DNA of 64,000 bases from Epiperipatus broadwayi (lineage: Eukaryota; Onychophora; Udeonychophora; Euonychophora; Peripatidae). The stretch covers positions 1,798,001-1,862,000 of the forward strand of contig JAQFVV010012572.1 of assembly GCA_028023455.1 (NCBI GenBank). Direction: 5' to 3'. The position numbers were made by a program, and so were the translations under genes. Of this stretch, positions 1 through 12,266 are shown piece after piece. Position 1 is the stretch's first letter, and each line of letters starts with the position of its first letter. The notes below the pieces were generated by a model that did no database searches, had not been told where the DNA came from, and saw nothing but the letters and a program-made list of their open reading frames with translations.

Positions 1-875
1 AGTTAATATCTTGCATTTTATGGAGTTGTAAACCCTCCAAAATGCTTTGCTGATCTTTCCAGTATTGGACCTGAATATAGAGCTGGAAGCAAAAATATAC
101 CTTAAAAATTAATCTTGATTCTGCCAATCTATTTATCATTATTGAATGCTGAAGAAATATTTGACAGTTACTGGCTATAAAAAGAAAACTAGTCATCTAA
201 AGTGATAATCCCATAAAAATGTACTTCTATAAATTAATCTCTGAATCTGCCTATTTTAAATGCTAAGAAAACAATTGTAAGAAAATTGCTTTGAAATGAA
301 GCAAAAGAAGCTAAAATATATTGCCAGAAAACATTAAAATTTAATGATTGATAGCATATTCCCACATTTATGAATACAAAACATATGTGAGCCCACAAAG
401 ACTAAGTAAATCAACATCTTTCTGTAGCCATCCTCAAAGATATTGTAAGTTATAAAGATTTTTTCCCTTTCACGTGTAATTGTCATATAATTTTCTTAAT
501 TGTAACTATTTTTTATTATCATTATCATTTTTTAAAATTGTTAATAATTTTATTGTCATTTTTCATCCGAACCAAGCTGATTATTTTAATATAATAAATT
601 ATTAGGTGGAGAGGGTAAACTATCAGGAAATATAACTGAATGTGGATGGAAACTTGTTTTTATGCATATTCAATTTGATCATTACTTATGACTAATACAG
701 ACTTTTCAATTAAAAATAAATTTTATTCAGTCACTCTGCCATGTAAATGTTAGCCATATCTTTAAAATTCCCCTAGATGAAAATTTGCCGAATATCGGGT
801 TTTTTTATTTTATTTTATTGCTAATTGGATTTAATACTGATTAAAAAGGGCAATTACCATTACTTTTGGGGGCCC
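1..875. repeat. Dispersed repeat, copy A (left edge cut by window)
   Basis: Bases 1-78 match 6001-6083 (both contain TGCATTTTATGGAG, then ACCCTCCA and TGATCTTTCC). Bases 78 to about 860 match 30287-31118, starting at AGAGCTGGAAGC, with small indels and roughly 85% identity by eye. The copy is therefore uninterrupted here but split by 24 kb of retrotransposon at the other site. No coding frame is visible, so its class is unknown. The true left end lies outside the window. Confidence 0.75.
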
Positions 876-2094
876 TGTTCGGGATTTTGTAGATTCCAAC
901 AAAGTTAAATTTTAAAATATTTTTTTTTATTATTATTAAGTTGGAAAAATACAAATTAGTTATTGAAATAGGAAATATAAATACTTTGTCAAATAAGAAA
1001 TATAATCAGTTATTTTATTATAAATAAAAATAAAGCAATAAACTCATAAATGTCTTAGACAAAAATAGGGGTATGATAGCAATTGTTATAGAAAGTTAGT
1101 AACTAGTTTTTTTTATAAATTATATATATATGATTATCCTAACTAAAAATGGAGGCTCAAAAAAGTTAAACTGATACTTATACTTATGAACAGTGAGTTT
1201 AAAAACATGATCATATTCACAGAATTGAATTTAAAAAAATCGAAGAACAAAATGAAGATCTTAAAACACAAATTAATTAGAAAGTAGGAAAAACAAACAC
1301 AGAAATGAAAAGCAGAACTAGAAAACAGAAATCCAGAGCTTAGGCAAATAATTAAGCTAGGTAAATCACCTCATAAGAAACTATGTTCAATAACTCATTA
1401 TGTGACGATAAGAGTAAAAAATAGAGCTAAAAAGCACAAAATGAAATATTCATCTTTTTCAAAAAAGAATCAGTTACTATATGATAAATAAGATATTACA
1501 GGTCATTCCGCACGAGTGCCTGCATATTTATTAAAAAATATTTAGTAAGGCAAGGTTTAATGCTTCTATGAATAAGGATGGCCTCTTAAGTTGATGATTT
1601 TGGACTTGTTAATGAGTATTTGATAGAGGAGAATGGACAAATAATTTATAAAGTACACACTACAGAAGAGGTAGACACTACCGAGCATTGAAAAAAAAAA
1701 CTAGTTTTTAAAAAAAAAAGAATTGTACTGTTCAAATGCTAAAACAATAGTTAAGAAAAAATCCTGGCCAATAAACTAGTGAAACGGATACTTTATCCGA
1801 TTCAAGGGTTCTATCATATAAATTTGAAAAAAGAAAAACCAAGTTATCTTGAAATCTTATATTTTTAATTCTCAGTTGATTTTAGAATAAAATATTTTTT
1901 TTATGATGCTTGTTTTCTTTTAAAATAATTAAAAGCAAACAAAGTTTAATTAGTGTTCTTATATAAGTATTTTATTTAAACTAAAAAAATTTAATGTTGA
2001 TTTATTTTTAAAGCTGAGATTTAGTTTTGTATTTTTTTATATAAAAAATAATCATTTTTATAAGATAAAGCCCTGTAAGATATTGTTTTTCTAA
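876..2094. other. AT-rich stretch, no gene seen
   Basis: No open frame, RNA gene or clear repeat boundary was recognised. It is AT-rich with many A and T runs. It directly follows the recognisable part of repeat copy A and may be more of that repeat that copy B lacks. Confidence 0.5.
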
Positions 2095-2700
2095 TTAAGA
2101 TTGAGCGGGAGATAGAGATTTACCTTGGTTGAAAGTTGCAAAAAAAAAGATTGCGCGGGAGATAACAAAGGACATAAAGAGCTGGGTATTGTTTTTTTAT
2201 TATTACAGAGGATTCAGAGAGACTATTCTGGTCATTCAGTTTTTTGATTATTGCTCAGCTTCTGGTTATTGAGGATCGATCCAGATTTTAGCGGTTATTG
2301 AACTGTTGCATTGTTAAAGTGACCCTAGTTTTTTTTTTATATTGGTGCCACGGGAATCACCAAGTTGAATTTCCGTTGACCGACAATAATTCTATTGGCT
2401 GCAATAATAGCAGCCATTCAGACGCCATGCCTGTAATATACACCACGAAGAATATCCACAACATGATGGGCTGAGCCTTTCCAAAGATGAACCTCCGGAG
2501 CTCCAAATTGTGACTTTAATCATGACCTGTCAAGTCCAGAGCAGATCCCGATAATGCCTCCAGACTTCTGAACCTGTAGTAAATGACAGCCGTTCTAGAG
2601 GACTCTATAAACAGAACTTTGTGTGAACAGCAAAAATTAATATTACCTTGAGGTAACTTACCTTTCCATATCAAAATCAGGGCTAAATCTCTAATTAAGT
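2095..2700. repeat. Possible decayed retroelement leader
   Basis: This stretch is richer in GC than its surroundings. A short motif, GCGGGAGATA, occurs twice near 2105 and 2155 in similar contexts. At 2342 the sequence TTGGTGCCACGGGAATCACC looks like a retroelement primer-binding site beginning TGG, though the same bases can also pair as a small hairpin (TTGGTG with CACCAA). The sequence after it has stops in every frame. A degraded LTR-retrotransposon leader is the best guess, made from composition and this motif only. Confidence 0.25.
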
Positions 2701-4720
2701 ATCTAGCAAATCTCAGCTTAATCTTAAAAAGAAATTATATTTATGATGTGTAATTTATCAATTTAAATATTAATGTATTTTTATTTACATTACAACCTTA
2801 GTAGCAAGATGTTCAATCTTAAAACGTTACTTGTTTGAGTTTATGGAGAGTGATATTTTATATACTTAATAATTTCTCAGTTCTATGATTAACCCTTTGT
2901 TAAATACTCAGACCGACCTTAGTAGTTTTCTTTTATTTTTGTTTGTTTGCTTGCTTCATCGTTAAACTAAATCAAACTTGACTTTGGCTGGAGATTTATA
3001 GGATATATGATTTATTTATTTTTTTGGTAGAGATTTATTTGCTATAATTCAGATTATGTAGTTCATATTTCTTTTCTTGTGAGACTAACCTTGGCTCGTT
3101 TCAATGTACTTGTCCATGAGCGTTTTGCAGAATTAGGACATTCTTGGTTCAGACGTTTCTTTTCGGACTAACAAAAGCTCGTCTGCACTGTCCCGTTATT
3201 CTCCACAAACATCCATTTTACTAAATCTCTATAGAGAAAAGGGAATTGGTTGGGAGAATTGCTGGCAGGAAGATATAAGCCCTTATTGTGTTATAGATAA
3301 GAAATGAATTTGTCTGCCTGGGTATTTAATGTAGTAATGCTCACATGCACTCAGTGTTAAGATCTGCTAAGTAAAAGTAGATCAAGTTTCATGTTTATTT
3401 TGTTATTATGTTTAATAAATTTAAAAAGTTCTTGTAAGTATTTTGGATGACATCTGTGTTTTCTCAATTGTCTGAACCACATTCATTAGCTTTTGCTCTC
3501 CCTGGATTTAGTCTGGCACATTCATGTTCATATATCCTGCCCACCCTTAAAATAAATGTCTAGTTCCGATCTTCAGACTAGTGGCGCCTCATGGTCAGGA
3601 TATACGAAACTAAAACCTTTAGTCCGGCACACTAGATATAGTAATGATGTTCCATTTAATATTGAAAGGTTGGTTAAACAAAAAAAATAAAAGTACTGTC
3701 TTGATAATCTAAATGTTGATAGAAGTTTCAGAATTCTTGTGTCATATTTAAATCAGGCTAATATACAAGTTTCATACTCTACTTTCCAACAATGTCAATA
3801 AATGAATAAAGAAAAAACATCAGGACTTAGAATTTAAATATTTTATTCTTTGCAATATTGATTAAGCATGTATAGGACAACATTGTATATTTAGAAACCA
3901 AAATTAATTTTGAGTTTATTAATGATTAATCGTGTTTATTTAATATTTTGGAGTTCTTATTTCAACATTGTTCTCAACCATATTATTTATATATTTATCA
4001 GCCTCTAAGTCTCCAAAGTCAGCTATAGCTAGGCAGTCTTATATTTGTCAACGTCTCAAGTCTCAAAAATGAGCCAGGCATATTTTGATATTTACCAGCC
4101 TCTACGTCTTATAGCAAAGCAAGGCTTTATTTAAATACATTGTTCATTATATGGTTTGGTTGATATTAAATTTGTGCTTAAGATAACTCTGGTATTCATA
4201 TTGCATGATACATTCAATGTCAGTGAGAGATATGATCAGGTCTAATAGATAATTTTGACTGAATTAATTATTTTTTAATATGAATAACAATGTACTAAAT
4301 TTGTAAGGACGACATTATTTGTTATGTTCATACCAGCTTGTAAGTCCGTTTCCAAAGAAGTACAGCTAAGTGTGACATTATTGTAAAATTGAAAGAAATT
4401 GTCTTATATAGAAATAAAATCATGCAATATTTATGGCTAAATCAACTCTATTTTATTCCTAAATGGAAAAGGGCCAAATGTAACCCTCACGTCTGGGATT
4501 ACAGGCATTGTTTTAATGCGAATATTTTTCATTATGATGTATAACAAAATACTAAACGCCATGTATATAGAATTTTATATATGTTTTTAAAATGTTAAAA
4601 ATAAGAGTAAAGATAAAATATAATTATTTTATTTTAAAAATAATATTACAATTTTAAATAAAAGAAACATTGCTATAGAAACCAGTAACAAGTGACTGGG
4701 GAAAAAATTAAAATGTTGCT
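2701..4720. other. AT-rich decayed repeat region, no gene
   Basis: No gene is seen. From 3990 to 4380 there are three degenerate copies of a short unit containing CAGCCTCTAAGTC-type sequence followed by a CAGCTA or AGCAA motif, spaced irregularly. Near 3585, GGCGCCTCATGGTCAGG resembles GGTGCCTGGTGGTCAGG inside the long LTRs at 8057, 13551 and 19057, so part of this may be a distant relative of those LTRs. The rest is unrecognised. Confidence 0.35.
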
Positions 4721-4936
4721 ATGGGAACAAATAGAAGCTTTCTAAATTCATCTGCTTTCCAAGAAACCGCAGAAAGAATTGTAGGTGCTTGTCTTATAGC
4801 TAAAGATGCCGTTGGATGGCGCAGTTTTCACGCTAAAACTATAAAATACGAACATTCACGGGCCGTTGATTTTAATAATTTCTCTGTGCTTTTTTGTAAT
4901 GCGAAAATAAATACAAAACAAAATCGTCTTTTTTAA
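4721..4936 (+). pseudogene. Unknown coding fragment, plus-strand member of an inverted pair
   Basis: A 71-codon open frame. Residues about 12-50, including IVGACLIAKDAVGW and FHAKT, resemble the minus-strand reading of 5820-5985 (GTYLLAKDAAPW, FRAKT). The resemblance runs for about 40 residues and is also visible in the DNA (TAGCTAAAGATGCCG is identical in both). Two related coding-like segments in opposite orientation suggest fragments of one transposon or gene family. No known domain was recognised, and the frame is too short to be a complete gene. Confidence 0.3.
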
Positions 4937-5043
4937 ATATTATTTTTTATTAATGTATACAATTTAAATGATAATAATAAATGTAAAATAAAATCAACAA
5001 ATTACAATTTGATTCGTGTTTTTTATATCGTATACTTTTTAAA
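4937..5043. other. AT-rich spacer
   Basis: Short AT-rich spacer between the fragment above and a small tandem repeat; nothing recognised. Confidence 0.5.
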
Positions 5044-5165
5044 TTGTGTTACGGCTTTTTTATTATCAATTTTCTAACGGATATTTTTTTATTTTTGCTT
5101 GTGTTACGACTTTTTTTTTATCAATTTTCTATCGGATATTTTTTTACTTGTGTTACGACTTTTTT
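5044..5165. repeat. Minisatellite, about 52-bp unit
   Basis: Two full units and the start of a third, each with TTGTGTTACG, a T run, ATCAATTTTCTA and CGGATA. Unit starts are near 5044, 5099 and 5148. A related single motif recurs near 5215. Confidence 0.7.
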
Positions 5166-5819
5166 TGTTGTTGTTTAACTAAAAAATAATAATCGTAATA
5201 AAAGTAAAAGTTGTTACGGTTAGATTTAGGGTTAGTGTTCTGTTTGTTTGTAATGCTAAAATAAAAATCGTAACTGTACTCGGACAGAAGAAACTCAAAC
5301 TTTTTTAAACAACAACTAACACATACAAATGTCTTCTTTACTTATTAAACATGTTTATAATATTTGCTTTTTATTACATTTACAAAAAAACCTGTATATT
5401 TGGACTTTTCTTACTGGATATTTTTTCAGTACCGCTCTTTTTTATTTCAAAAATATACAGACAGTAGAATCTTCTTTGTCTCGTGGAATGTTACTAACAG
5501 TACGTTACTTGACATGTTACCTAATTGCAACTCAATAAAAACATAGATATTTAACATTTTCCCAAATAAAAGTTCAATACAGTATGTTGTAAAAAGTCTT
5601 ATAATTATTGTTTTAAAAAATCTGAACATTTCAATAGTTTAAAATAAAAAAAAAATCCAATGAAAACAACATTTCAATACAATTCAAATACAAACTCTCT
5701 CATCAAGCCATAATTATTTTATAAATTGTGCGAATTTGGAAAATGTATTTGCTGCTATGTGACATACATGCTGTACTGCGACGCGACATAGCGGCCTGCA
5801 TTCTGTAGCACAACAAAAA
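5166..5819. other. Spacer between inverted fragments, no gene
   Basis: AT-rich with no convincing coding frame. The short frames at 5329-5629 overlap on both strands and look fortuitous. TTTGTAATGC followed by AAAATAAA occurs here near 5250 and also near 4895, a small direct duplication. Confidence 0.4.
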
Positions 5820-5985
5820 AGTTATATTATAGAAAACGCGGGTTCGAATGTGTCAGCCGCGGAAACAGCTTTTTTATGTGTTTTGGCACGAAAACCGCAC
5901 CAAGGAGCGGCATCTTTAGCTAAAAGATAAGTACCGAATTCTGTAACAGGCTTCATTGACATCTCGTATTAGATAGAAGTCAATA
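5820..5985 (-). pseudogene. Unknown coding fragment, minus-strand member of an inverted pair
   Basis: Read on the minus strand, this encodes a stretch containing GTYLLAKDAAPW and GFRAKTHKKAV. It is related to the plus-strand fragment at 4721 over about 40 residues. The DNA here is GC-richer than its surroundings (CGCGGGTTCG, CAGCCGCGG), which supports formerly coding sequence. It ends just before the dispersed repeat begins at 6001. The family was not recognised. Confidence 0.3.
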
Positions 5986-6000
5986 AAATTTTGTAAAGAA

Positions 6001-6083
6001 TTTTAAGTTAATATGCATTTTATGGAGTAGAAAACCCTCCAGAATGCTTTACCTGATCTTTCCAATCTTGTAGCTGAATATAT
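6001..6083. repeat. Dispersed repeat, copy B, left piece
   Basis: Matches 1-78 of the window. It is cut from its right piece (30283 onward) by the Ty3/gypsy element. In copy A the two halves are continuous across CTGAATATAGAGCTGG, which serves as an empty-site reference. Confidence 0.75.
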
Positions 6084-8056
6084 TATAATGGTATATATAA
6101 TTCAGAGCCTCACTTGGATGCGCCATATGTAACGGTATGCCCCCTCTCAACAAGATAAGTTAAGGAGTCGCATCTCACTATAGTCAGATTTAAGGTCTTC
6201 ATATAGGATGCCACGAATGATGTGATTTAATTTTGATATAAAACTATATTTGTTCCCAATAACTAATTTATTATTTTAAAAAAAATATTATATCCAACCA
6301 CATCAAATCAATTTTCACCTTAATTAACCGTTATGCTCAGATTTCGAACTCAGGGAAGTTTAACACTTTACTCTCTTCAGGGGTTCCTATCAATATTTTA
6401 AAGTAATATTAACAACGAATCTCACTAACTCTTTAATTCAAATAAAACAAAATTGAAGACTTCATTTAATATAAAAAACATATTTATTTAACACTTAAAT
6501 AATTTAAATTTTACAATATATATATATAAAAAAATATTTATATATCTACCTCCTTATATTAAAAATATAAACATTCTCTTTGCTTACGGTAGATATATTT
6601 TCTAAACCTATAACACTATGTGATTTTACAATTTATTTAAAATATAAGTATCCTAATATTTAGACAATTATATTAACACTAATTTACACTAATTAGATAA
6701 TACAAATAATAATCCAATTATAACACCTTCATTCGTTAAAATGATTGTCAGTCAAGTTATATTTATTAATATAAAAATATATACCTCACAACAATGTTAA
6801 TCATTTATTTCTTTATCACACATTACATTTATTAGTCTATTTTGATTAGTATAAACAATGTAGTGTCATGTCATGGAAAATAATATGTGGATTCAAAAAT
6901 AGTTTAATATCTTACACCTCTAAGTTCACATTATCCCGTTCCCAAAATTAACATTTATTAACCGATATTTAAATCTTTATTAATCATAAATAAAAACAAA
7001 AATATTCTAAATTATTAATTCTCTCTTATTATTCATTTTTATAATAAAATGAATACGATGATAAAGAAAATGAAATTAACTTTTCCTAATTATAATTTTC
7101 AAAAATCCCAAATGGCATTTATAAAAGTTAATGTTCCTCACGAGAATGAAAATCCTTCGAAGACGCAGTTTTTTGATTCCTTTGTTGTTAAACATTAAAG
7201 AGAATAATATTAGGATATCCTAAGTTGACATTTAGTTTCCTCTTTATATTCATCTTCTTAATATAAAGTTCCTTCATTAATATTTATAATTCCATTTTGA
7301 AGATCTAATTTTTATAATTTTAAGGCATTCATAATTCCATTTTGAAGACCTAATTTCTTTATAATTCTAAAGCATTCGGCAAACGATGTTATTCCCACAT
7401 ATATATGTTTGATTAGGCAAGTGCATTTTATCTATCCCATGATAAATATTTGTGTTCTAGCCACTCTGCATTTTCTTTATAATGAAAAGTACATAAAATT
7501 TGAATGAAGTTTTTATAAACATGCTCTTTTTTTTTTTTTAAGACGCTGTTTAGATTTTAAAACGTAATTCAAACAATTTTTTCTATAAAACACGAAAATA
7601 TATTTAGATTACTTTCGTTGAACAAGTATAAGAAACTTCTTTTAATGAGTATTAAATCGTTTTAAATATAAACTTCAACTTACACTGTTATTTGTAATCA
7701 AACATAGTAAAAGTTTTTATGAAAATATAGCTGATAAAAATAGAATCCTTATTCTTCTAATAATAAGAATAGAAGAATTATTTCATGTCTCGCTCCATCA
7801 GCTCGCTGAAGCATACACATTCTTATTGTTACAATAACAATTAGATATTTTAACACTAAGTTAATTTCATTTCCTTTAATTCGATAAACTGTGAACCCAG
7901 AGGTCATTTATCACCTTGTCAACAGTCTTTTGTCAACAATGTCATTTTTCATTTTAAAGAATGAAAATAGTAACTTTATATATTTATTTTCATAAGTATA
8001 ATAATAATGTAAATATAATCTATACACATTGATTACATAAATGTATGAGTATGTAT
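6084..8056 (-). repeat. Downstream (3') LTR of the outer gypsy element, main part
   Basis: Aligns base for base with 28286-30261, with few substitutions and small indels. The pair spans everything from GGTATATATAATTCAG to the ATGTATGAGTATGTAT just before the inner insertion. The last piece of this LTR is at 21789-21809. No coding frame was recognised in it. Confidence 0.9.
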
Positions 8057-10804
8057 TGTAACGGTCAGAATCGTCTATCTCGCTAACACACTGCATAATT
8101 CAAACCCCAGACCTGAAACTGAACATTCTAGGAGGGGTTGCCTTCTAGATATACTAAGTTCGAATCTAAAGTCCAAATTTCACAGCGCCACCTACGTGAT
8201 AACGCATCTGATGCTCCACTAGCATAACCTTTTACCGGTGCCTGGTGGTCAGGGAGAAACAAAAGACTCTATACTAAGATAAGTTTGGGTGGCTAATTAA
8301 CGTCTATGGATTTACAAAAGAAATGCAGAAAATATATATCTCTAGACCGAGACAGTGATAGGAATCAAATAAAATAAGAGATAAAATTTAGTTTTAAATA
8401 ATTGCACACAGTTTATTTATATCAATATATAGATCAAACGCCACTGTCTGCTTATATGAGACAGGGACGGGTATTAAATAATTGTTGGCATTTATATTTC
8501 AGCAATGACAAAAGATTTTAAAACAGAGTGATATATTCTATTCCTCGGGCTAATAGCATTACGATAATGTGCTTGACGAGATAGGAATATGTGCGAGGTG
8601 CTTTGAGTAAATAGACAAGTTTAAGAAAAATATTTGAAATGAAATGTTCTAAAATATTTATTGATTTCGAGAATAGTAACGGACTAAAGCTTACTAAGCA
8701 AACGTGGGAATGTGATCAAAGCATTTATTTGAGAATAATAATAGATTTGTATTGGGAGGTCAGTATTGCTGATAGTGAATTTATAAAGTTGGAGGGTGTG
8801 ACTCGTTTAAGTCACGGATGCTTTGTAAAATAAATATAAAATGAAATAATATTGAAGATCCGGAATAATTACGGAGGGCATCTCGCCGCTAACCCGTAGG
8901 AAAGTATTTTGACGAACAGCCGAAACTTAGCGACTGTGTGACGATTGCGTTTAATTCCCAGGGGTGTCATTTGTGAACACCCTCTGCCTGGAAATTTGCA
9001 ATGAGCGAAAGAACGGACTTTGCCGTGTAAAGAATCCTTGGAAAATAAAAACAAAGCGGTCTCAACAACCAATTCATGTACCAGCAATACGAGACTAGTG
9101 TATATAAAAACATACTAAATGGGTTTTACTTGTATTAAGAGAAATGCCCAATCAAATTCCCTGAAATTCATTTAAAAGGGTCCGCACATTCTCGACATCA
9201 ATGATGAACTTTATAATTAAAATAGAACACGGTAATTAAAATAAGAAAATGCATGCTTGCGGGTTTGAAAAGTAAGTATAGATTTACATACGCAATCATG
9301 CATTTGGGAACACTTAATCATTGACTTCGCACATACTCTTATATTAGATTAAAATCAATAACATGTAGATTTTAAACTATGTGATTATGTTATATTAATG
9401 AAAAGAATCGCCCTCGAACGAGTGATTTGCAAGACAATAAAATTGGAAAATTATAAATTTAAAATATGCCTTAATAGCGGCGTCTTATTTTCAATAGAGG
9501 GAATAGTTCACTCGGTCAAAGACGATTCTGACACATTATCATAATAAAATAAAAGAAAGCTTTATAAATAGAAAATATTAACCCAAGGATAGAGCAAAAT
9601 GTTGAGTATATTTAAATACATGAAAAAATACATAATGAAGTGGTGAAATATAAGAAAACAATATTAAATAGCTATAGCATGTTAGTTAGTGATCACAAGA
9701 GCTCTTGGGTTAATTTAGGTTACCTCTGGAGAAGCATTTGCAGGTAGATGTTCGGCAGGTTTTATAAGTCAGCAGCAAAATCTGTAATGTTCATATTTGG
9801 CAGCGGCAGCAGCAGTTTCGGGATCCGTGTGATAAAATTTTGATGGTATGGAGCAGCGGCTGGCTATTCCGATGGGACATAGCCATCTTAAACGCCTCTA
9901 CTTGGACATGTCAAGGTTAGCAAATTATTAGAATTTTAGAACAACTCAGAAACTTTGAGACAACTCAGAATTCTTTAAAAGCTTAGACCTTTCAGAGCTT
10001 AGAATAGCTTAGAATGGCTTAGAAAGCTTAGAATAGCTTAGAATGGTGAACAAAAGAAAAACATCCTTTTTATAGTAAAATTAATCAATAGATTTGTCCT
10101 GGGGCGTACAAAATTATTGGACTTATCTGCTGTAATTAAATCTATCCGAATGTCTAAAGGAATTCAACATTAATTAATTTCTTTTGTTAACTTCCCCGTC
10201 GACATTCGAATTACAAACTAGATTTAATTAAAATTGCTGCTACTAATTAAAGAAAACTTAAGTGGACAGCTGCTGTTTTTAGATAACTTATATAATTAAA
10301 CTATTGTCCCTCATTTATTTTAACAGAAATATTTGGGATGATTTTTATCAAATAAAACGAAAATTATTTTATTTTAAATTGTAATATTTGAATCTATCTA
10401 CTAAACGAATATTTACTAATTAAATTTTATTTTAAATCAAAATATATTACGATGGTAATATATTTGTAAATAGATCCAAACAAAATAACTAACAATTTAT
10501 AATTTTGATATGTTTTAAAATGGATATCATAGTGTGTGCGCAATTACGACTTATATAACTTACTTTTTAATAAATGTAAATTATGTGAACAAATACATAA
10601 TTCATAATATTTTATTTTATTTGGGAATAAGTTATATATATAGTACGAGCATTGTGCTCGTGGTTTAAAATTAGGCGGGATTTTCGGTATATAAGTGTAT
10701 TACAGACACACTACGATAGATTGGGGTTCAAACTAAGGTATGAGGGTAGGAAGTAGGTGAGAAAAGGTGAAACGAAGATCTGCACAGCAGACCTTACTGT
10801 TTCA
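8057..10804 (-). repeat. LTR 1 of the gag-only element
   Basis: 2748 bp, TG...CA. In the minus-strand (gag) sense this is the downstream LTR. It contains a short (GA)GCTTAGAAT array at 9996-10046 and an antisense open frame of 64 codons at 8639-8833 present in all three LTRs. It is more like LTR 3 than LTR 2: LTR 1 and 3 share ATCAATATATAGATCAAACG near position 370 of the LTR, while LTR 2 has a shorter version. Confidence 0.9.
9996..10046. repeat. 10-bp tandem repeat inside LTR 1, five units
   Basis: Units of AGCTTAGAAT with GGCTTAGAA variants. The homologous arrays have four units in LTR 2 (15489-15530) and three in LTR 3 (20995-21026). Confidence 0.8.
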
Positions 10805-11152
10805 CATTCCCTTAGTGACGGAACAAAAAAAATTGTTAAAAAAAAAGATCTTACAACAGGTGTCCACCTATGAAGCCTGCATAAAAAAAAATTTACAAGA
10901 TAACCCATAATGTACAGGATATAAATATAATGAAGAAACGAAACTGAATTATATACCCAGATCATATTAATAAATCTACTGTCTAGCGAACATTTTTTAA
11001 TATCCCCCCCCCCATTCTTCCAACAAAATTTTATTTAAGAACTAAATTTAACACTGTTTATATCCGATCTCCTGTTTATATTATTCTGTGACGTGTCCAT
11101 TTCTTTTCTTTGTTGTTGTTGTGTTTTTTTTTTTTTTAAAAAAAAAAAACTA

Positions 11153-12266
11153 CTATAATCCTGGGTCTGGTGGGTAATAACTGCTTTTATAATTTGATGA
11201 CTGCAGTCTCGGATTATCAGGTCTCTTTACCTTGTCTGGCGGTTCTTTGGCCCAGGGACTGAAATCCAGAGTGGTTAAGAATTCGGCCATTTCCTCCACC
11301 TCTTTGATTCTGCTGCCCGCCATCAGCTGTTGTATCGGTAGCGGCATATTCTGTTGAACGGTACGTATAATATGAGTATCAGAAAACGCAAACGTGTTCA
11401 GTGATCGAAGGCGATTGACCTGACGAATGAAAAATTGCGTGTGTTTCCTTGATCACTCCGTACTTTTCCTGGCAAATGTTATTTAGAATTCCGCTCTGCC
11501 GATCCTCACTCCAATAATATCTTAGTAACAGGCTACAGTAATTCGTAAAGTTGTTTGGTTTTTTCACCAACATGCCCCACCAATCTTTTGCATAGCCATA
11601 TAAGTGATGGCTAGCGATAGCAGTCTGTTCATGCGGATCCGTTTTATAAAACGGAAAGAAATCCCGCAGGCTATCCAGGTGTGGGTGGGGGTTTTCTCCT
11701 ATTTCTCCTCGAAATATTTTAACAGTTAATATCTTAGCAAGTTGGGTTTGAACCCCGAAATCTGGAATTAAGGTCCTGTGGATTGTATCTATCCCACTAC
11801 TATGCGCTTGAGGAGGTGGTGGTTCATCGTTAGAGGCCTGACATCTTTGGTTTAGGTCCACTGCCTCGTTGATACTGTTTGTATCGTCAGGTTCTGTTTT
11901 TGCTATCAGGACTTCGTTGTCCAGGTATTGTATTATTTTTGGCTCAGTTTGATCTCGGCATTCGCTCATTTTTTTTCGATTTCCTGAGCAGTATTCTTCC
12001 AGTTTCTGTTGGAGAGCCCTATATCCTTCTCTCGCTTGTGCCAATTCATCGAGGAGCATCATGGTAAACTTTTTATACTCCGTCTCTTTTCTTTGGGCTT
12101 CCTCTTCCTGCTTTCTTGCCCTCTCTTCGCTTCTCTTATATAATTCCACCAGATCATCCAGATCGGAATCTTCCTTGGTCATTTGCTGGACAGTTCTCAT
12201 ACTTATTGGAGGAGATTCAAGAAATCCGGATGGGTCCAGTTCTTGATCAGCGTGGTTGTTGTCCAT
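11153..12266 (-). pseudogene. gag: Gag-like protein of the gag-only element, copy 1 (frameshifted)
   Basis: The frame opens with ATG at 12266 and runs about 370 codons to a stop at 11153. Residues about 45-85 are charged and probably coiled coil (RSEERARKQEEEAQRK). From about residue 165 comes a capsid-like region with the paired tryptophans of retrotransposon Gag proteins (YAKDWWGMLVKKP) and LLLRYYWSEDRQ. The same block appears in the outer element's Gag as ALSWWES and LLIKNFWNSDRQ. A two-base deletion in a GT run near 11440, compared with copy 2, shifts the frame, so the last 65 or so residues continue in another frame. No zinc knuckle was seen, and no protease or polymerase follows. It should form particles or bind RNA if intact. 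Copy 1 alone cannot make the full protein. Confidence 0.8.

Noticed and set aside
5329-5629. Overlapping short frames on both strands
   Set aside because: Low-complexity, AT-driven translations without conserved partners; two strands open at once indicates chance.
11879-12246. Plus-strand frames opposite gag copy 1
   Set aside because: They are the complement of the coiled-coil Gag coding sequence and recur only because the element is repeated at 17378-17830.
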